Notes under the pieces: model-generated
Database searches by the model: none
Told to the model about the DNA's origin: nothing
The model's input: only the letters and a program-made list of their open reading frames with translations
In this document: piece by piece, positions 1 through 7,891 of the stretch
Layout: every line of letters begins with the position of its first letter
Position numbering within the stretch: position 1 is the stretch's first letter
Assembly (NCBI GenBank): GCA_002083365.1
Contig: LVWS01000007.1
Coordinates: 102,167-166,166, forward strand
Source of the DNA: Nitrospira sp. SG-bin1
GTDB taxonomy: Bacteria > Nitrospirota > Nitrospiria > Nitrospirales > Nitrospiraceae
Length of the DNA: 64,000 nt
Direction of reading: 5' to 3'
Program-made: the position numbers and the translations under genes

Positions 1-259
1 CAGCTTGCTGGGCGGGGCCATCTTGGCGAACCTTCATGACGTAGAGAGCCGCCGGCTCACCGATGCGGTCGGCGGCCACTTGTATGATCACCCCGATCAC
101 TCCATTCGGCAGTTTGAGATCATCTCCATGTCCATATGCCGGAGGGATCTGCCCGGTTGATTGATCCGCCAGAACCGTACCCGACATCAACAGGATCATC
201 CCCAAACCGGTCGCGACACAAACCATCTTCATACTCATGGGAGTGTTCTTGTTCTTCAT
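1..259 (-). CDS. Secreted protein, C-terminus cut by window edge (possible PDZ-like end)
   Basis: The frame is open to the left edge, so only the N-terminal 86 residues are visible. From the ATG at 259 the protein starts MKNKNTPMSMKMV, followed by a hydrophobic core and a cleavage-like VLA|DQ, which is a good Sec signal peptide. The last visible residues, VRQDGPAQQA, resemble the substrate loop of a PDZ domain (GPA-x-x-AG). This identification is weak because the sequence stops there. ATG 238 is a possible alternative start; 259 gives a more basic n-region and has AAGGA and GGTGAAG upstream. The gene shares its direction with the next three minus-strand genes. Confidence 0.6.
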   Translation of the reverse strand, partial: MKNKNTPMSMKMVCVATGLGMILLMSGTVLADQSTGQIPPAYGHGDDLKLPNGVIGVIIQVAADRIGEPAALYVMKVRQDGPAQQA

Positions 260-362
260 GTTCTTCACCGATCCTTTTTCTTTTTCGTTGTTCACCTGTG
301 ATGGTATTAATCCTGTCCGGGTCGCGTCGGACGGGAGACGTTTCTCTTACTTCCTGGTCCAT

Positions 363-404
363 GGCGACATGGTGTCGGGCTTCGGCGACATGGTGTCGGG
401 CTTC
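363..404. repeat. Perfect 21-bp tandem duplication
   Basis: The 21-bp unit starting GGCGACATGGTG occurs twice head to tail (363-383 and 384-404) with no mismatch. It lies between the DUF2945 gene and the secreted-protein gene. The length is a multiple of three, but I see no convincing reading frame across it, so it is probably a recent slippage duplication in a leader or spacer. Confidence 0.8.
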
Positions 405-406
405 CA

Positions 407-613
407 CTACATCTTTTTCAACGTCCCCGGTTTATGAGCCGCCTTCTTTCCGCTTTTCCCGCTGCGCACAAGATATTCCGGCTGTTCACGCGAGGCAGCC
501 GCCTTGTGGCCGTTCACCTTGGTCGGCGAAGTCAGTTTTTTCACGACTCGCCCCGCCGTCTCCCCTTGTGGTGTATTCCATCGCACCTTGTCGCCGGACT
601 TCAGCTGTTTCAT
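407..613 (-). CDS. DUF2945 (hypervirulence-associated TUDOR-like) small protein
   Basis: This 68-aa protein starts MKQLKSGDKVRWNTPQGE and continues with a GRVVKKLTSPT segment and a basic, Lys-rich tail. That is the pattern of the DUF2945/HVA1 TUDOR-like family, whose role in bacteria is not established. There is no signal peptide, so it is probably cytoplasmic. No strong Shine-Dalgarno sequence precedes the ATG. It sits in a minus-strand run of small genes, and the basic composition would fit nucleic-acid or protein contact, which is inference only. Confidence 0.7.
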   Translation of the reverse strand: MKQLKSGDKVRWNTPQGETAGRVVKKLTSPTKVNGHKAAASREQPEYLVRSGKSGKKAAHKPGTLKKM

Positions 614-713
614 GCTATGCGATCTTCGAGATCAGCACCCATTGTTTGCGCCTCGCCGCCTCCGCGTCCCTCCGTGACGGCTGTCATCATCATCGGCACT
701 GGACGACAACGGC

Positions 714-1004
714 TCACGACCCCCGAGTCGTGCGATCGTATCCCGCCACTTTGACGATCTTGTTGTACACGCCGAACAATAAGAACGGAGCCACCCATTG
801 GCCGACAAAAAGGCCGTCTTGCCTTCTTCCACTGGCGTGCAAAACCATGGAAATGCCGATCGACGCGAACGCCGCCCACAGCCAGGCGTCTGAGGGGAGC
901 TTGGCCGTCTGTTCTTCGATGGTCCGCGCGACTCTCCCTTCGCCGTGCTCTTGAGCTTCCTGAGCATCCGTATCTTGTTTCCAACTCGTCATTGATTCGG
1001 CCAT
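714..1004 (-). CDS. Small membrane protein, hypothetical
   Basis: This 96-aa protein has an acidic N-terminus (MAESMTSWKQDTDAQEAQ), a VARTIEEQTAKLPSD segment and two hydrophobic segments at about residues 40-57 and 66-82. It ends in a short polar tail. The ATG at 1004 is chosen because AAAGGAG lies upstream at good spacing. The frame stays open to an ATG at 1133; that extension is basic, starts MKKLKSGHKG, and begins 4 bp after the stop of the upstream gene. It resembles the first residues of DUF2945, so it may be a relic rather than part of this protein. The function is unknown. Confidence 0.7.
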   Translation of the reverse strand: MAESMTSWKQDTDAQEAQEHGEGRVARTIEEQTAKLPSDAWLWAAFASIGISMVLHASGRRQDGLFVGQWVAPFLLFGVYNKIVKVAGYDRTTRGS

Positions 1005-1137
1005 TGGTATACTCCTTTCAACATATTGTGGCTTAGGCACCGACAGGTTATCGCTGGACGTTGACGGTTTATCCACGCGACGTGGCGAACGCTTGAGCGA
1101 TGGGCCTTTGTGACCGGACTTGAGCTTTTTCATCGGA

Positions 1138-1656
1138 TCATCGCCGCTCTGATCGAGGTTCTTTCTTCACGATGACCGCCCGACCCTGTTGCGTCAGAGA
1201 GCCACTGATGAGATCCCCAGGACGAAGGTCTGTGTCGCCTCTCGTATAGTCGTCAACGACGAAGATCGTATCGTCGCCCGACTTCTGCCTTACCGTGTGC
1301 GTATTGTTCTCGGATTTGACGATCTCTCCGCGTATGCTTTTCATGCCGGCGGCCTGGCCGGGGTTCACACTGGGGTCGGCAAGTCCTGTATCTTGGCGAC
1401 CGGAGTCGGGTGTTCGACCGGGTGTTGGACGACTGGTTCCGCCTTGTGGCTCTCCTTCAATCCGGTAATTTTCTCCCTGCCCTTGTTGTTTCAGCCGGTT
1501 TCTCCGAATCTCCTCCCGCCGGTCTTGTTCCGTTGCCTCAGGTCCCTGAAGCCGAGGATCCCCTTGCGGCAGAATGGCCTCTTGGGCACAGACAAAGACA
1601 GGCAAGAGTGCGCCACAGGCAAAGACGGAGATCATATGTCCGATAACTCGTCTCAT
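1138..1656 (-). CDS. Secreted protein with small C-terminal beta (OB-like) domain
   Basis: This 172-aa protein has a Sec signal peptide (hydrophobic core, then VFVCA|QEA). A long polar linker rich in Gln, Arg, Gly and Pro covers about residues 25-100. The C-terminal domain begins at MKSIRGEIVKSENN and contains TDLRPGDLISGSLTQQG. That domain has the same plan (IRGE, a charged turn, GD-x-(V/I)) as the protein at 31242-31640, so the two appear to be distant paralogs. A periplasmic location is likely. The start at 1656 has AAAAGG 3 nt upstream. The function is unknown. Confidence 0.65.
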   Translation of the reverse strand: MRRVIGHMISVFACGALLPVFVCAQEAILPQGDPRLQGPEATEQDRREEIRRNRLKQQGQGENYRIEGEPQGGTSRPTPGRTPDSGRQDTGLADPSVNPGQAAGMKSIRGEIVKSENNTHTVRQKSGDDTIFVVDDYTRGDTDLRPGDLISGSLTQQGRAVIVKKEPRSERR

Positions 1657-2169
1657 CGCCTTTTGATTGATTGAATTGATAGGCTAACTGGAACAATTTT
1701 CCACGGCATGGACGGCCTGACAGGAGGACATGCTTCGCTCGCATTCCCTCCAGCCCATTGTGTAATGCTAGGTTGTCAAGCAACTTGCGGGCCGACGGTT
1801 TTAAGTTCGGAAAGAGAGATTTTTTGGCAATAGAGAGAACAGGTTCTCTCGTGGACTCTCTATCGGAATGGTGGAACGAGGGCGACAACCTGTCTTGGGA
1901 CGGACAGAATGGACTGAAGATTTCTAGTCTCAGCTTTGTGTACTGCACGAGGCAGCGTCTTTTTATTCCTTTGAACCGATATTCTCGAACACCGATGTCT
2001 CACCGCCACATCGGGACATCTGTCGGGCAATGCCGACAACGTCGGTCAAATCGGCGGACCGAACGTGAGTATCAGGTCTAGGGTTTGCTAACCATGCCAT
2101 CATGAACTCCCGCTCATAACCGGCCGAGGATGATCGGCAGCGAATCACCCTCAGCAACGAAGGATTGCG
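1657..2169. other. 513-bp divergent intergenic region without a supported gene
   Basis: This region lies between the minus-strand gene starting at 1656 and DUF2254 starting at 2170, so it should carry both promoters. It is less GC-rich than its surroundings. Short open frames on both strands lack ribosome sites and family-like sequence. A TTGACA-like hexamer is visible on the minus strand near 1770, but I cannot place a matching -10 with confidence. Confidence 0.5.
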
Positions 2170-3549
2170 ATGACGAATCTCCGGAGACAAGTCGATCGCC
2201 TGCTGGACCGTGTGCAGAGACACGACTGGATCGTCCCCTTCGCGATGGTCCTGTCGGCCGTCATCCTCGCCTTTTCAATGGATGCATTGGATCGGTTGGT
2301 GGATAGCCGCTTGAGACCGATGTGGTGGCTGTTCAGCGGAGGTCAAACCACCGCCCGGCAGCTGCTCTCCGCCACCGCGGCCGCCATGGTGGCCATTGTG
2401 ACCATGTCCTTCTCGATCACCGTGACGGCGGTCACGTTCATCGCTCAGCATTACGGGACCCTCGCCATCCGCACCTTCATGCGCAATCTCACCACTCAAT
2501 TCGTCATGGGTTCCTTCCTCGCCACGCTCGTGTACTCGCTTCTTGTCCTCCGGTTGGTCCACAGCGCGGGCAACGACGAGGCGGTTCCCCGGATCGCGGT
2601 CACGCTCGGCATCCTCCTCGCCTTGGTTTCCTTCGGCATGCTGGTCTACTTTCTCTATCACATGTCGGAAAACATGGATGCCCCGAATCTCGTCGCCGCC
2701 ATCGGATGGAATCTTGAACGAGTGATCCATCGGACCACCGAGCCACTGGACGGAGAGGCGGACAAGGAGGATTCACCGGCGCCGCAGATGATCGGCTCCT
2801 CCATCGTGACGGCGGACTCGACGGGATATGTACGGATGATCGACCACGAACGGTTGCTGGCGCTCGCCCGGCGCCACGGCGCCGTCATCCGTCTGGAATT
2901 CGGCGTCGGTCACTTCGTCCGACAGGGAGACAACCTGGCCACGATCGGCGGACCTTCGAGCATTGGCGTTCCGGCGCATGCCGTGCGAAAAGCCGTGCCC
3001 ATGGAATCCAAACGCACGTTGGAAGAGGATATTGAATTGGGTCTCAATCAACTGGTGCAAGTCGCGATTCGAGGTCTTTCTCCCGGACGCAACGACACCT
3101 TCGCCACCATGCTGTGCCTCGATCGCCTCGGAGCCGCCCTGAGCCTGCTGGCCGAACGACGATTTCCGCCCGCCGTCCAGCGCGACGGTGAAGGGCGGCC
3201 GCGGCTGGTGACTCGGCCAGTCACGTTCGCCGACCTGGTCGACCGGTCGTTCGAACAGATCCATTCCTTCGGGGGTGAAACGACGGTTATCGCCGCGCGT
3301 ATGTTGCAGACCATGCGCACCGTGGCGGTCCATACCCGCCGTCCGGCGGACCGAGCGTCCCTGCGCCGCCATGTTGTGGCGGTCCATGAAGAGAGCCGCA
3401 AGCGCTTGAGTGATCGCATCGGCATCGAAGTAGTCGAGCGGGAATTCCAGGAGGCCATGGCTGTGTTGGAGGACGGAGGCCGCTCCGCCGCCTCGCGTTA
3501 TTCACCAACGCCTGTCGCACGTGAGCGATCGGATACCTCGTCCGCGTGA
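2170..3549 (+). CDS. DUF2254 family integral membrane protein
   Basis: This 459-aa protein has an N-terminal membrane half with helices at about residues 20-38, 68-92, 110-130 and 142-165. A soluble C-terminal half follows, containing GVGHFVRQGDNLATIG and GLSPGRNDTFATMLCLD. This is the typical architecture and length of the uncharacterised DUF2254 inner-membrane family. GAAGGA precedes the ATG at suitable spacing. The following gene starts 11 bp after the stop, so the two are probably co-transcribed. The biochemical role is unknown. Confidence 0.85.
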   Translation: MTNLRRQVDRLLDRVQRHDWIVPFAMVLSAVILAFSMDALDRLVDSRLRPMWWLFSGGQTTARQLLSATAAAMVAIVTMSFSITVTAVTFIAQHYGTLAIRTFMRNLTTQFVMGSFLATLVYSLLVLRLVHSAGNDEAVPRIAVTLGILLALVSFGMLVYFLYHMSENMDAPNLVAAIGWNLERVIHRTTEPLDGEADKEDSPAPQMIGSSIVTADSTGYVRMIDHERLLALARRHGAVIRLEFGVGHFVRQGDNLATIGGPSSIGVPAHAVRKAVPMESKRTLEEDIELGLNQLVQVAIRGLSPGRNDTFATMLCLDRLGAALSLLAERRFPPAVQRDGEGRPRLVTRPVTFADLVDRSFEQIHSFGGETTVIAARMLQTMRTVAVHTRRPADRASLRRHVVAVHEESRKRLSDRIGIEVVEREFQEAMAVLEDGGRSAASRYSPTPVARERSDTSSA

Positions 3550-3560
3550 CCCCGTGACCT

Positions 3561-4553
3561 ATGAGTCCACGATTCAATCTTCCAGGCGCTCTGCTGGCTT
3601 GCATGATCGCCTCGGCCTCCTGCGCATCGGTCGGCGGAGTCCCCACGGATGAACGCGACCAGCGCTATGCCGCGCGATGCAAGGCCGCCCCACGTGCAGC
3701 TCCGCCGTACGCTACCCCTCAGCCCATCTGGCCTACAGTGACTCAGGACACTCAAGTGGAAGGGTTCTCGCGCGAATCCCTTGCATTCGCCGGATTGCTC
3801 GACATCGGCCCGCTCGTGGGACGGATACCTCTCACGGAAGCTGAGGTCGAACAGAAGCGCGTCGGGGCGGTACTACGCCTGATGATTCTCCGGCAGGAAA
3901 TCATGCAGGCAATCTTGCTGGCCTCGCTGGAAACTTCCAGCGTCGCCGTCGAAGTGCGGTGCGAACAGGCGCGCGCCGACCGCTTGGCGGACGAGATGGA
4001 GGAGGCCCAGAGTCGGCGCTTTGCCCGGCTCACCCTCACGTCGATCCTCCTCACAACCCTCACTTCTGTTGTGACCGGCGGGCTCACCTTGGTGGGCGAG
4101 TCCGTTGCCGACGGCGTGGTGGCGGTGACCGGAGGCGCCCTGGGAGGAATGTTCGGCGGTCTCGCGCTCTGGGATATCAGAGACCATAAGTTTCATCATC
4201 GTCGCAACCACCTCAAAGACATCTGGGAAGGGCCGGACCGCTCTGAATTGTTTCCCGACGTAGTCTGGCGGTTTCTAAACCGTCGAGTCGGCGGCGCCGA
4301 CGAGAAAAGCCTGCGTGAACAATTGATCGATGATTGGAAGGGCAAGGGTCGCCTCGGCGACCAAGGCTCCGAGAACGAACACAAGCACATCGCCCTGCTG
4401 TTCGGCGAGGGCGGGACATACGGCATCAAGGATTTACGAGCTCGCACTGAAATGCTCGATGACCTGGGAACAACGATAGATCTCTTTTACGAGGAACTGG
4501 AGCACTTCGCGCGCGAGACAATGAAGCGCCGCCCCATTGCGGTGCTTGAGTAA
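3561..4553 (+). CDS. Hypothetical exported or lipoprotein-like protein
   Basis: This 330-aa protein has an N-terminal hydrophobic stretch ending IASASCAS, which could be a lipoprotein signal, although the -3 residue is Ser and so not a classic lipobox. A helical region (about 95-145) contains TEAEVEQKR and a Glu/Arg-rich segment. A Gly-rich hydrophobic region (about 158-205) follows and then a charged C-terminal domain. It lies 11 bp behind DUF2254. No family is recognised. The Gly-rich hydrophobic stretch could be membrane-active, but this is speculative. Confidence 0.65.
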   Translation: MSPRFNLPGALLACMIASASCASVGGVPTDERDQRYAARCKAAPRAAPPYATPQPIWPTVTQDTQVEGFSRESLAFAGLLDIGPLVGRIPLTEAEVEQKRVGAVLRLMILRQEIMQAILLASLETSSVAVEVRCEQARADRLADEMEEAQSRRFARLTLTSILLTTLTSVVTGGLTLVGESVADGVVAVTGGALGGMFGGLALWDIRDHKFHHRRNHLKDIWEGPDRSELFPDVVWRFLNRRVGGADEKSLREQLIDDWKGKGRLGDQGSENEHKHIALLFGEGGTYGIKDLRARTEMLDDLGTTIDLFYEELEHFARETMKRRPIAVLE

Positions 4554-4713
4554 CAATCCGACAAGAGAGCAGGATGGTCGTTCAGTCCGCCACATCCGGT
4601 CCCAGCACAGAGTCCAGAGCCTACAATAAGAACCGCGGCGAAGGTATAGAGCTTGCATTTTTGATTGCCACATCACGAATGAGAGTCTTTCCATTAACCA
4701 CAAGGAGGTCACT

Positions 4714-5097
4714 ATGAAATATGCGTTTTGGTTGTCGACTGGTTTGGTGGGATCGTTGCTCGTCACCGCGCCGGTCTTGGCCGAGAAAGAGTTGCAGGTC
4801 GTGGACAACCAGTGTTGGGCAGAAATCTTTGAGGACAGTGACTTCGATAAGAATGATCCCCACCTCAAGATCCAAGGCCCTGCGCAAATTCCCACGCTGA
4901 AAGATTACAAGGGCCGGAATTGGAACGATGAGATTCAAAGCATCATCGTCGGTCCGAATGCAACTGTGAAGGCGTATTCAAAAAAGGATTACGCTGGGAC
5001 CGAGCTGGTCCTGACTCCCAATAAGCGAGTCGCGGAACTCAGTGAGTACAACCTAAGCGACGACATCGAATCGATGACCGTCACCTGCGGCGGATAA
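4714..5097 (+). CDS. Secreted beta/gamma-crystallin-like protein
   Basis: This 127-aa protein has a clear Sec signal peptide (VLA|EKE) and a mature domain of about 100 residues. Two crystallin-type Greek-key motifs are visible: WAEIFEDSDFDKND, then VKAYSKKDYAGTELVL, ending with DDIESMTVTC. Bacterial members of this family often bind calcium. The site is normally an (N/D)(N/D)-x-x-(S/T)S pattern, and here NLSDDIES partly fits it. Two cysteines in the mature chain could form a disulfide. Strong AAGGAGG precedes the ATG. A structural or stress role in the periplasm or outside the cell is inferred. Confidence 0.75.
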   Translation: MKYAFWLSTGLVGSLLVTAPVLAEKELQVVDNQCWAEIFEDSDFDKNDPHLKIQGPAQIPTLKDYKGRNWNDEIQSIIVGPNATVKAYSKKDYAGTELVLTPNKRVAELSEYNLSDDIESMTVTCGG

Positions 5098-5278
5098 CTG
5101 GTTGATTAGTGTTCTTCGGTCTGTCGAAGGCGGGATCGCCGATCGGCGGCGCGTCGGACGGACGCGGCGGCGGCTCTTCCACCGGCGGCTTTTGCGGCGG
5201 GGGATCTTTTTTGATCGGCCTAGGTCGCGGCGGTTCTTTGATCGGGGCCCGCCGCGGCCTGCGTCTTCGTGGCGACAT
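5081..5278 (-). CDS. Small Pro/Arg-rich protein, hypothetical
   Basis: This 65-aa frame is almost half Pro, Arg and Lys (EPPRPRPIKKD, PVEEPPPRPSD, PPIGDPAFD). Small disordered proteins with PI(G/K)(D/E)PP patterns are widespread in bacteria, and their function is unknown. The gene overlaps the crystallin gene tail to tail by 17 bp. No Shine-Dalgarno sequence is present. As with two clear genes in this window, a GTCTGTCTGG-type repeat lies directly before the start, which supports it being real. It could also be a chance low-complexity frame. Confidence 0.45.
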   Translation of the reverse strand: MSPRRRRPRRAPIKEPPRPRPIKKDPPPQKPPVEEPPPRPSDAPPIGDPAFDRPKNTNQPVIRRR

Positions 5279-5284
5279 ACTATT

Positions 5285-5333
5285 CTGTCTATCGGTCTAT
5301 CTCGTCTGTCTGGTCTGTCTGGTCTGTCCCGTC
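5285..5333. repeat. GTCTGTCTGG-type intergenic repeat, copy A
   Basis: A 9-bp period (GTCTGTCTG) runs across this stretch with drift at its left end. It lies just before the start of the Pro/Arg-rich ORF. Similar tracts occur at 7628-7662 and 10881-10926. Read on the minus strand, they give GACAGACCAGACAGACC-type leaders. Confidence 0.7.
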
Positions 5334-5346
5334 ACCCCACTCTCCA

Positions 5347-7626
5347 CTAGCCTTTATCCACCTGAATGTCCAGCTCTCCGTCCAGCTTGACCACATCGAC
5401 GTGAATCCCCTGCTTGCCCCGCTGAAAATGGAGATCGACGGTCGCGGGCCCCACCTCCAGATTGCGGAGATCCAAACGATCGAGAGAATCAGGCAAGAGA
5501 GGCCTGACGATGCGCAGCCGCTCGGCGAACGCATCCGGCGTCACGCCGAGCAGCGTCGTCAAAAGAAACGGGATCGCCCCGGAGGCCCAAGCCTGCGGAT
5601 GGCAGGCCACGGGATAATTGATCGGTATCTCGTACTCCGCCCGTCCGAAGCCGCAGAAGACTTCCGGCAACTGGTGCGCGCGGAAATGAAACGCGGCATC
5701 GAACAACCCATGAAAGATGCGCAGCGCGGCGTCATCCGAACCGTAACGGCGACAACCGGCCGCGATGATCGAATTATCGTGCGGCCATACCGTGCCGAGA
5801 TGATAGCCGATGGGATTGTAGCCGCGCTCTCGTGAGGATAAGGTCCGCACGCCCCATCCGCTGTACATGTCCTCGGCCATCAGTCGCCGGATCGTCCGTT
5901 CGGCCTTGTCCTGATCGGCAATACCGGTCCAGAGAGCGTGGCCGGGATTCGATGAGATGACGGCGGCCGGCTTTCCGTCGGCCTGCAGCGCGAGTGCGTA
6001 ACAACCCTGTGCCTCCATCCAAAAGTCCCGGTTGAACCGCTCGCGTAGGCGTTGAGCGTCGCGTCTGAGACTCGCGCCCCGTTCGGGATCCCCGGCCCGC
6101 TCGAAGAGCCGGGCCATCCCGAGTTTGGCGGCATAGGCATAGCCCTGCACTTCCACGAGCGCGATAGGCGGCTGCGCCAAGCGACCGTCGGCATTCACGA
6201 TGGCATCGCCCGAATCTTTCCATCCTTTGTTGATGACCTTGTCCTTCGCGCGGCTGTCATAGGTGAGATAGCCTTCGCCATGGCGATCACCGTAGCGGTC
6301 CATCCAGGACAAGGCCCGCTCCACGGAATCTCGCAGTTCTTGGAACAGATTCAACGAGCCGGTCCAGGCCGCGTGTTCCGCCAGCAGCATGAGGAACAGC
6401 GGCGTGGCGTCCACGGTGCCGTAAAACGGGGTGTGCGGAATGGCATCGATGTTGGCCATTTCGCCGACCCGCAACTCGTGCGGAATCTTCCCCGGCTCCT
6501 CGTCTCGCCAGGCGTCTTCCCGCGTGCCTTGATATTGAGCCAACAGACGCAGCGTCTGCTCGGCGATCCGCGGGTGATAGGCCAGCATTTGCCATGCGGT
6601 GATCAGGCTGTCCCGGCCGAAGAGCGTGACGAACCAGGGCACCCCCGCCGCGAAATAGGTTTCATCGCCCAGATGCGAGCGCAAGACCCGCAGGCCACGG
6701 AAAGATCGATCCATGAGTTCGTCCAGGGACGACCCGTTACCGGACACCTTGGCGACATGCCGTATCCAGGCTTGAGCATCCCGTTCAAGATCGGTCTCCA
6801 CCGCGGTCAGCTCGGAGAGATGTGGTTTTCCTGTACGTGCCGGCCGGTCGTTCGATTCTGCGATGACCAACGCGAGATCGAGTTGCCGCCGTCCCCGCGG
6901 ATCCAGTCGCACGAGAAAATCCGCCCTCGTGCCGCTGCGCTGACGGGGGGACGGATCGTAGTGAACCGCCAGCGTGCGGACGATGCCGTCTTTGCCGTCG
7001 TAGGACAACCGTAGGGTGTCGCCGTCCCAGGACGGCGGACGCAATCGACCGAACTGTTTGTGGAGCAAGCCTCGCACGGCGAATAAATCTTCGAAGGCGG
7101 ATCGAATCGCCAGTGTGACGGGCAGCTCGATGGGGCGAAGCGTAAAGTTCTGGAACAGCACGCGGTCGCGCAAGGCCGGAATCTCATTATCGACCAGCCG
7201 CCGCCACGTGATGCCGATTTGCTCTTTCTCGATCACGGTCCCGTCAAGCAGCTCGATGGTGGGATTCGTCAAGGTAAACACACCCACGGCCCCCTGGACC
7301 GACGAGGCGGACAGGTGAGCCGGCTTCATTCCCGCCAACTCCATCTCATAGCCGTTCACATAGCGGCAGTCATGATAGTACAGCCCCAAGCCGTGGGAAT
7401 CCGTGAACGGCACGTTGCCGTCTGGTTGCGCGACAAAGAAGAGATTCTCGTGCTTCATGACGATCGCCTCGGACAGGCCCTCGGCGGTCGTCGGCCGTCC
7501 TTTTGTCAGCGTCTCATCCCGCTGTCCGTCTTTACGATCGGCCGCCTGCAGCAATCCACTTGGGACCGCCGGAAGCGCAAACGGCCATGCCAGAGACCAT
7601 CGCAAAAATGCGCGTCGAGGAATCAT
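5347..7626 (-). CDS. Tat-exported glycogen-debranching-like glycoside hydrolase
   Basis: This 759-aa protein has a twin-arginine signal (PRRAFLRWSLAWPF, then LQA|AD), so folded export to the periplasm is likely. An N-terminal debranching-enzyme beta domain (about 50-245) carries HENLFFVAQPDGNVP. The C-terminal (alpha/alpha)6 domain (about 290-720) is of the amylo-alpha-1,6-glucosidase/MGH type and carries WFVTLFGRDSLITAWQML, GTVDATPLFL and HPQAWASGAIPFLL. Related enzymes cleave alpha-glucosidic bonds; the actual substrate is unknown. No Shine-Dalgarno sequence precedes the ATG; a GACAAACC-type repeat abuts it instead. A second, cytosolic debranching enzyme lies at 25327-27375. Confidence 0.8.
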   Translation of the reverse strand: MIPRRAFLRWSLAWPFALPAVPSGLLQAADRKDGQRDETLTKGRPTTAEGLSEAIVMKHENLFFVAQPDGNVPFTDSHGLGLYYHDCRYVNGYEMELAGMKPAHLSASSVQGAVGVFTLTNPTIELLDGTVIEKEQIGITWRRLVDNEIPALRDRVLFQNFTLRPIELPVTLAIRSAFEDLFAVRGLLHKQFGRLRPPSWDGDTLRLSYDGKDGIVRTLAVHYDPSPRQRSGTRADFLVRLDPRGRRQLDLALVIAESNDRPARTGKPHLSELTAVETDLERDAQAWIRHVAKVSGNGSSLDELMDRSFRGLRVLRSHLGDETYFAAGVPWFVTLFGRDSLITAWQMLAYHPRIAEQTLRLLAQYQGTREDAWRDEEPGKIPHELRVGEMANIDAIPHTPFYGTVDATPLFLMLLAEHAAWTGSLNLFQELRDSVERALSWMDRYGDRHGEGYLTYDSRAKDKVINKGWKDSGDAIVNADGRLAQPPIALVEVQGYAYAAKLGMARLFERAGDPERGASLRRDAQRLRERFNRDFWMEAQGCYALALQADGKPAAVISSNPGHALWTGIADQDKAERTIRRLMAEDMYSGWGVRTLSSRERGYNPIGYHLGTVWPHDNSIIAAGCRRYGSDDAALRIFHGLFDAAFHFRAHQLPEVFCGFGRAEYEIPINYPVACHPQAWASGAIPFLLTTLLGVTPDAFAERLRIVRPLLPDSLDRLDLRNLEVGPATVDLHFQRGKQGIHVDVVKLDGELDIQVDKG

Positions 7627-7627
7627 G

Positions 7628-7662
7628 TTTGTCCGGTTTGTCTCGTTGTTTGTCTGTCTGGC
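7628..7662. repeat. GTCTGTCTGG-type intergenic repeat, copy B
   Basis: This tract of TTTGTC/TGTCTG units lies immediately upstream of the ATG at 7626 (minus strand), in the place where a ribosome site would be expected. It is related to the tracts at 5285-5333 and 10881-10926. Confidence 0.65.
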
Positions 7663-7709
7663 TAGCCTCAGCTTCCTAGAACTTCCGGCTCGCCGTCTTC
7701 ACGACGCAT

Positions 7710-7883
7710 CTACCAGGCATTGATCACGAAAGATTTCCCACAGTCCGTGCAGGTGTAGATCTGTACATCAACGTCCGCTTCGTTTATTTTCGATTCCACT
7801 TTCGCGAGGGTCCGATGGCCGCATTCATCCGGACTCCTATTCTTTTGCCGTCGTGTTAGTTTTGTCTGTCTTGATCGAGTCAT
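7710..7883 (-). CDS. Small zinc-ribbon protein (57 aa)
   Basis: A 57-codon frame starts at ATG 7883 (MTRSRQTKLTRRQKN) and ends at TAG 7710. It contains DECGHRTLAKV and, near the C-terminus, YTCTDCGKSFVINAW. The result is one Cys/His pair (CGH) and a CxxC pair, which could form a treble-clef or zinc-ribbon site. GAAGG lies 5 nt before the ATG, and the start is 9 bp after the stop of the permease gene, so it is probably translated with it. The basic N-terminus could contact nucleic acid. The function is unknown. Confidence 0.6.
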   Translation of the reverse strand: MTRSRQTKLTRRQKNRSPDECGHRTLAKVESKINEADVDVQIYTCTDCGKSFVINAW

Positions 7884-7891
7884 GCGTGCCT

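Noticed and set aside
1758..2081. 107-codon plus-strand frame in the 1657-2169 gap
   Set aside because: No ribosome site, no recognisable domain and an atypical composition. It is treated as chance.
6052..7014. 320-codon plus-strand frame opposite the Tat-exported debranching-like gene
   Set aside because: It is antisense to a conserved enzyme and lacks a start signal.
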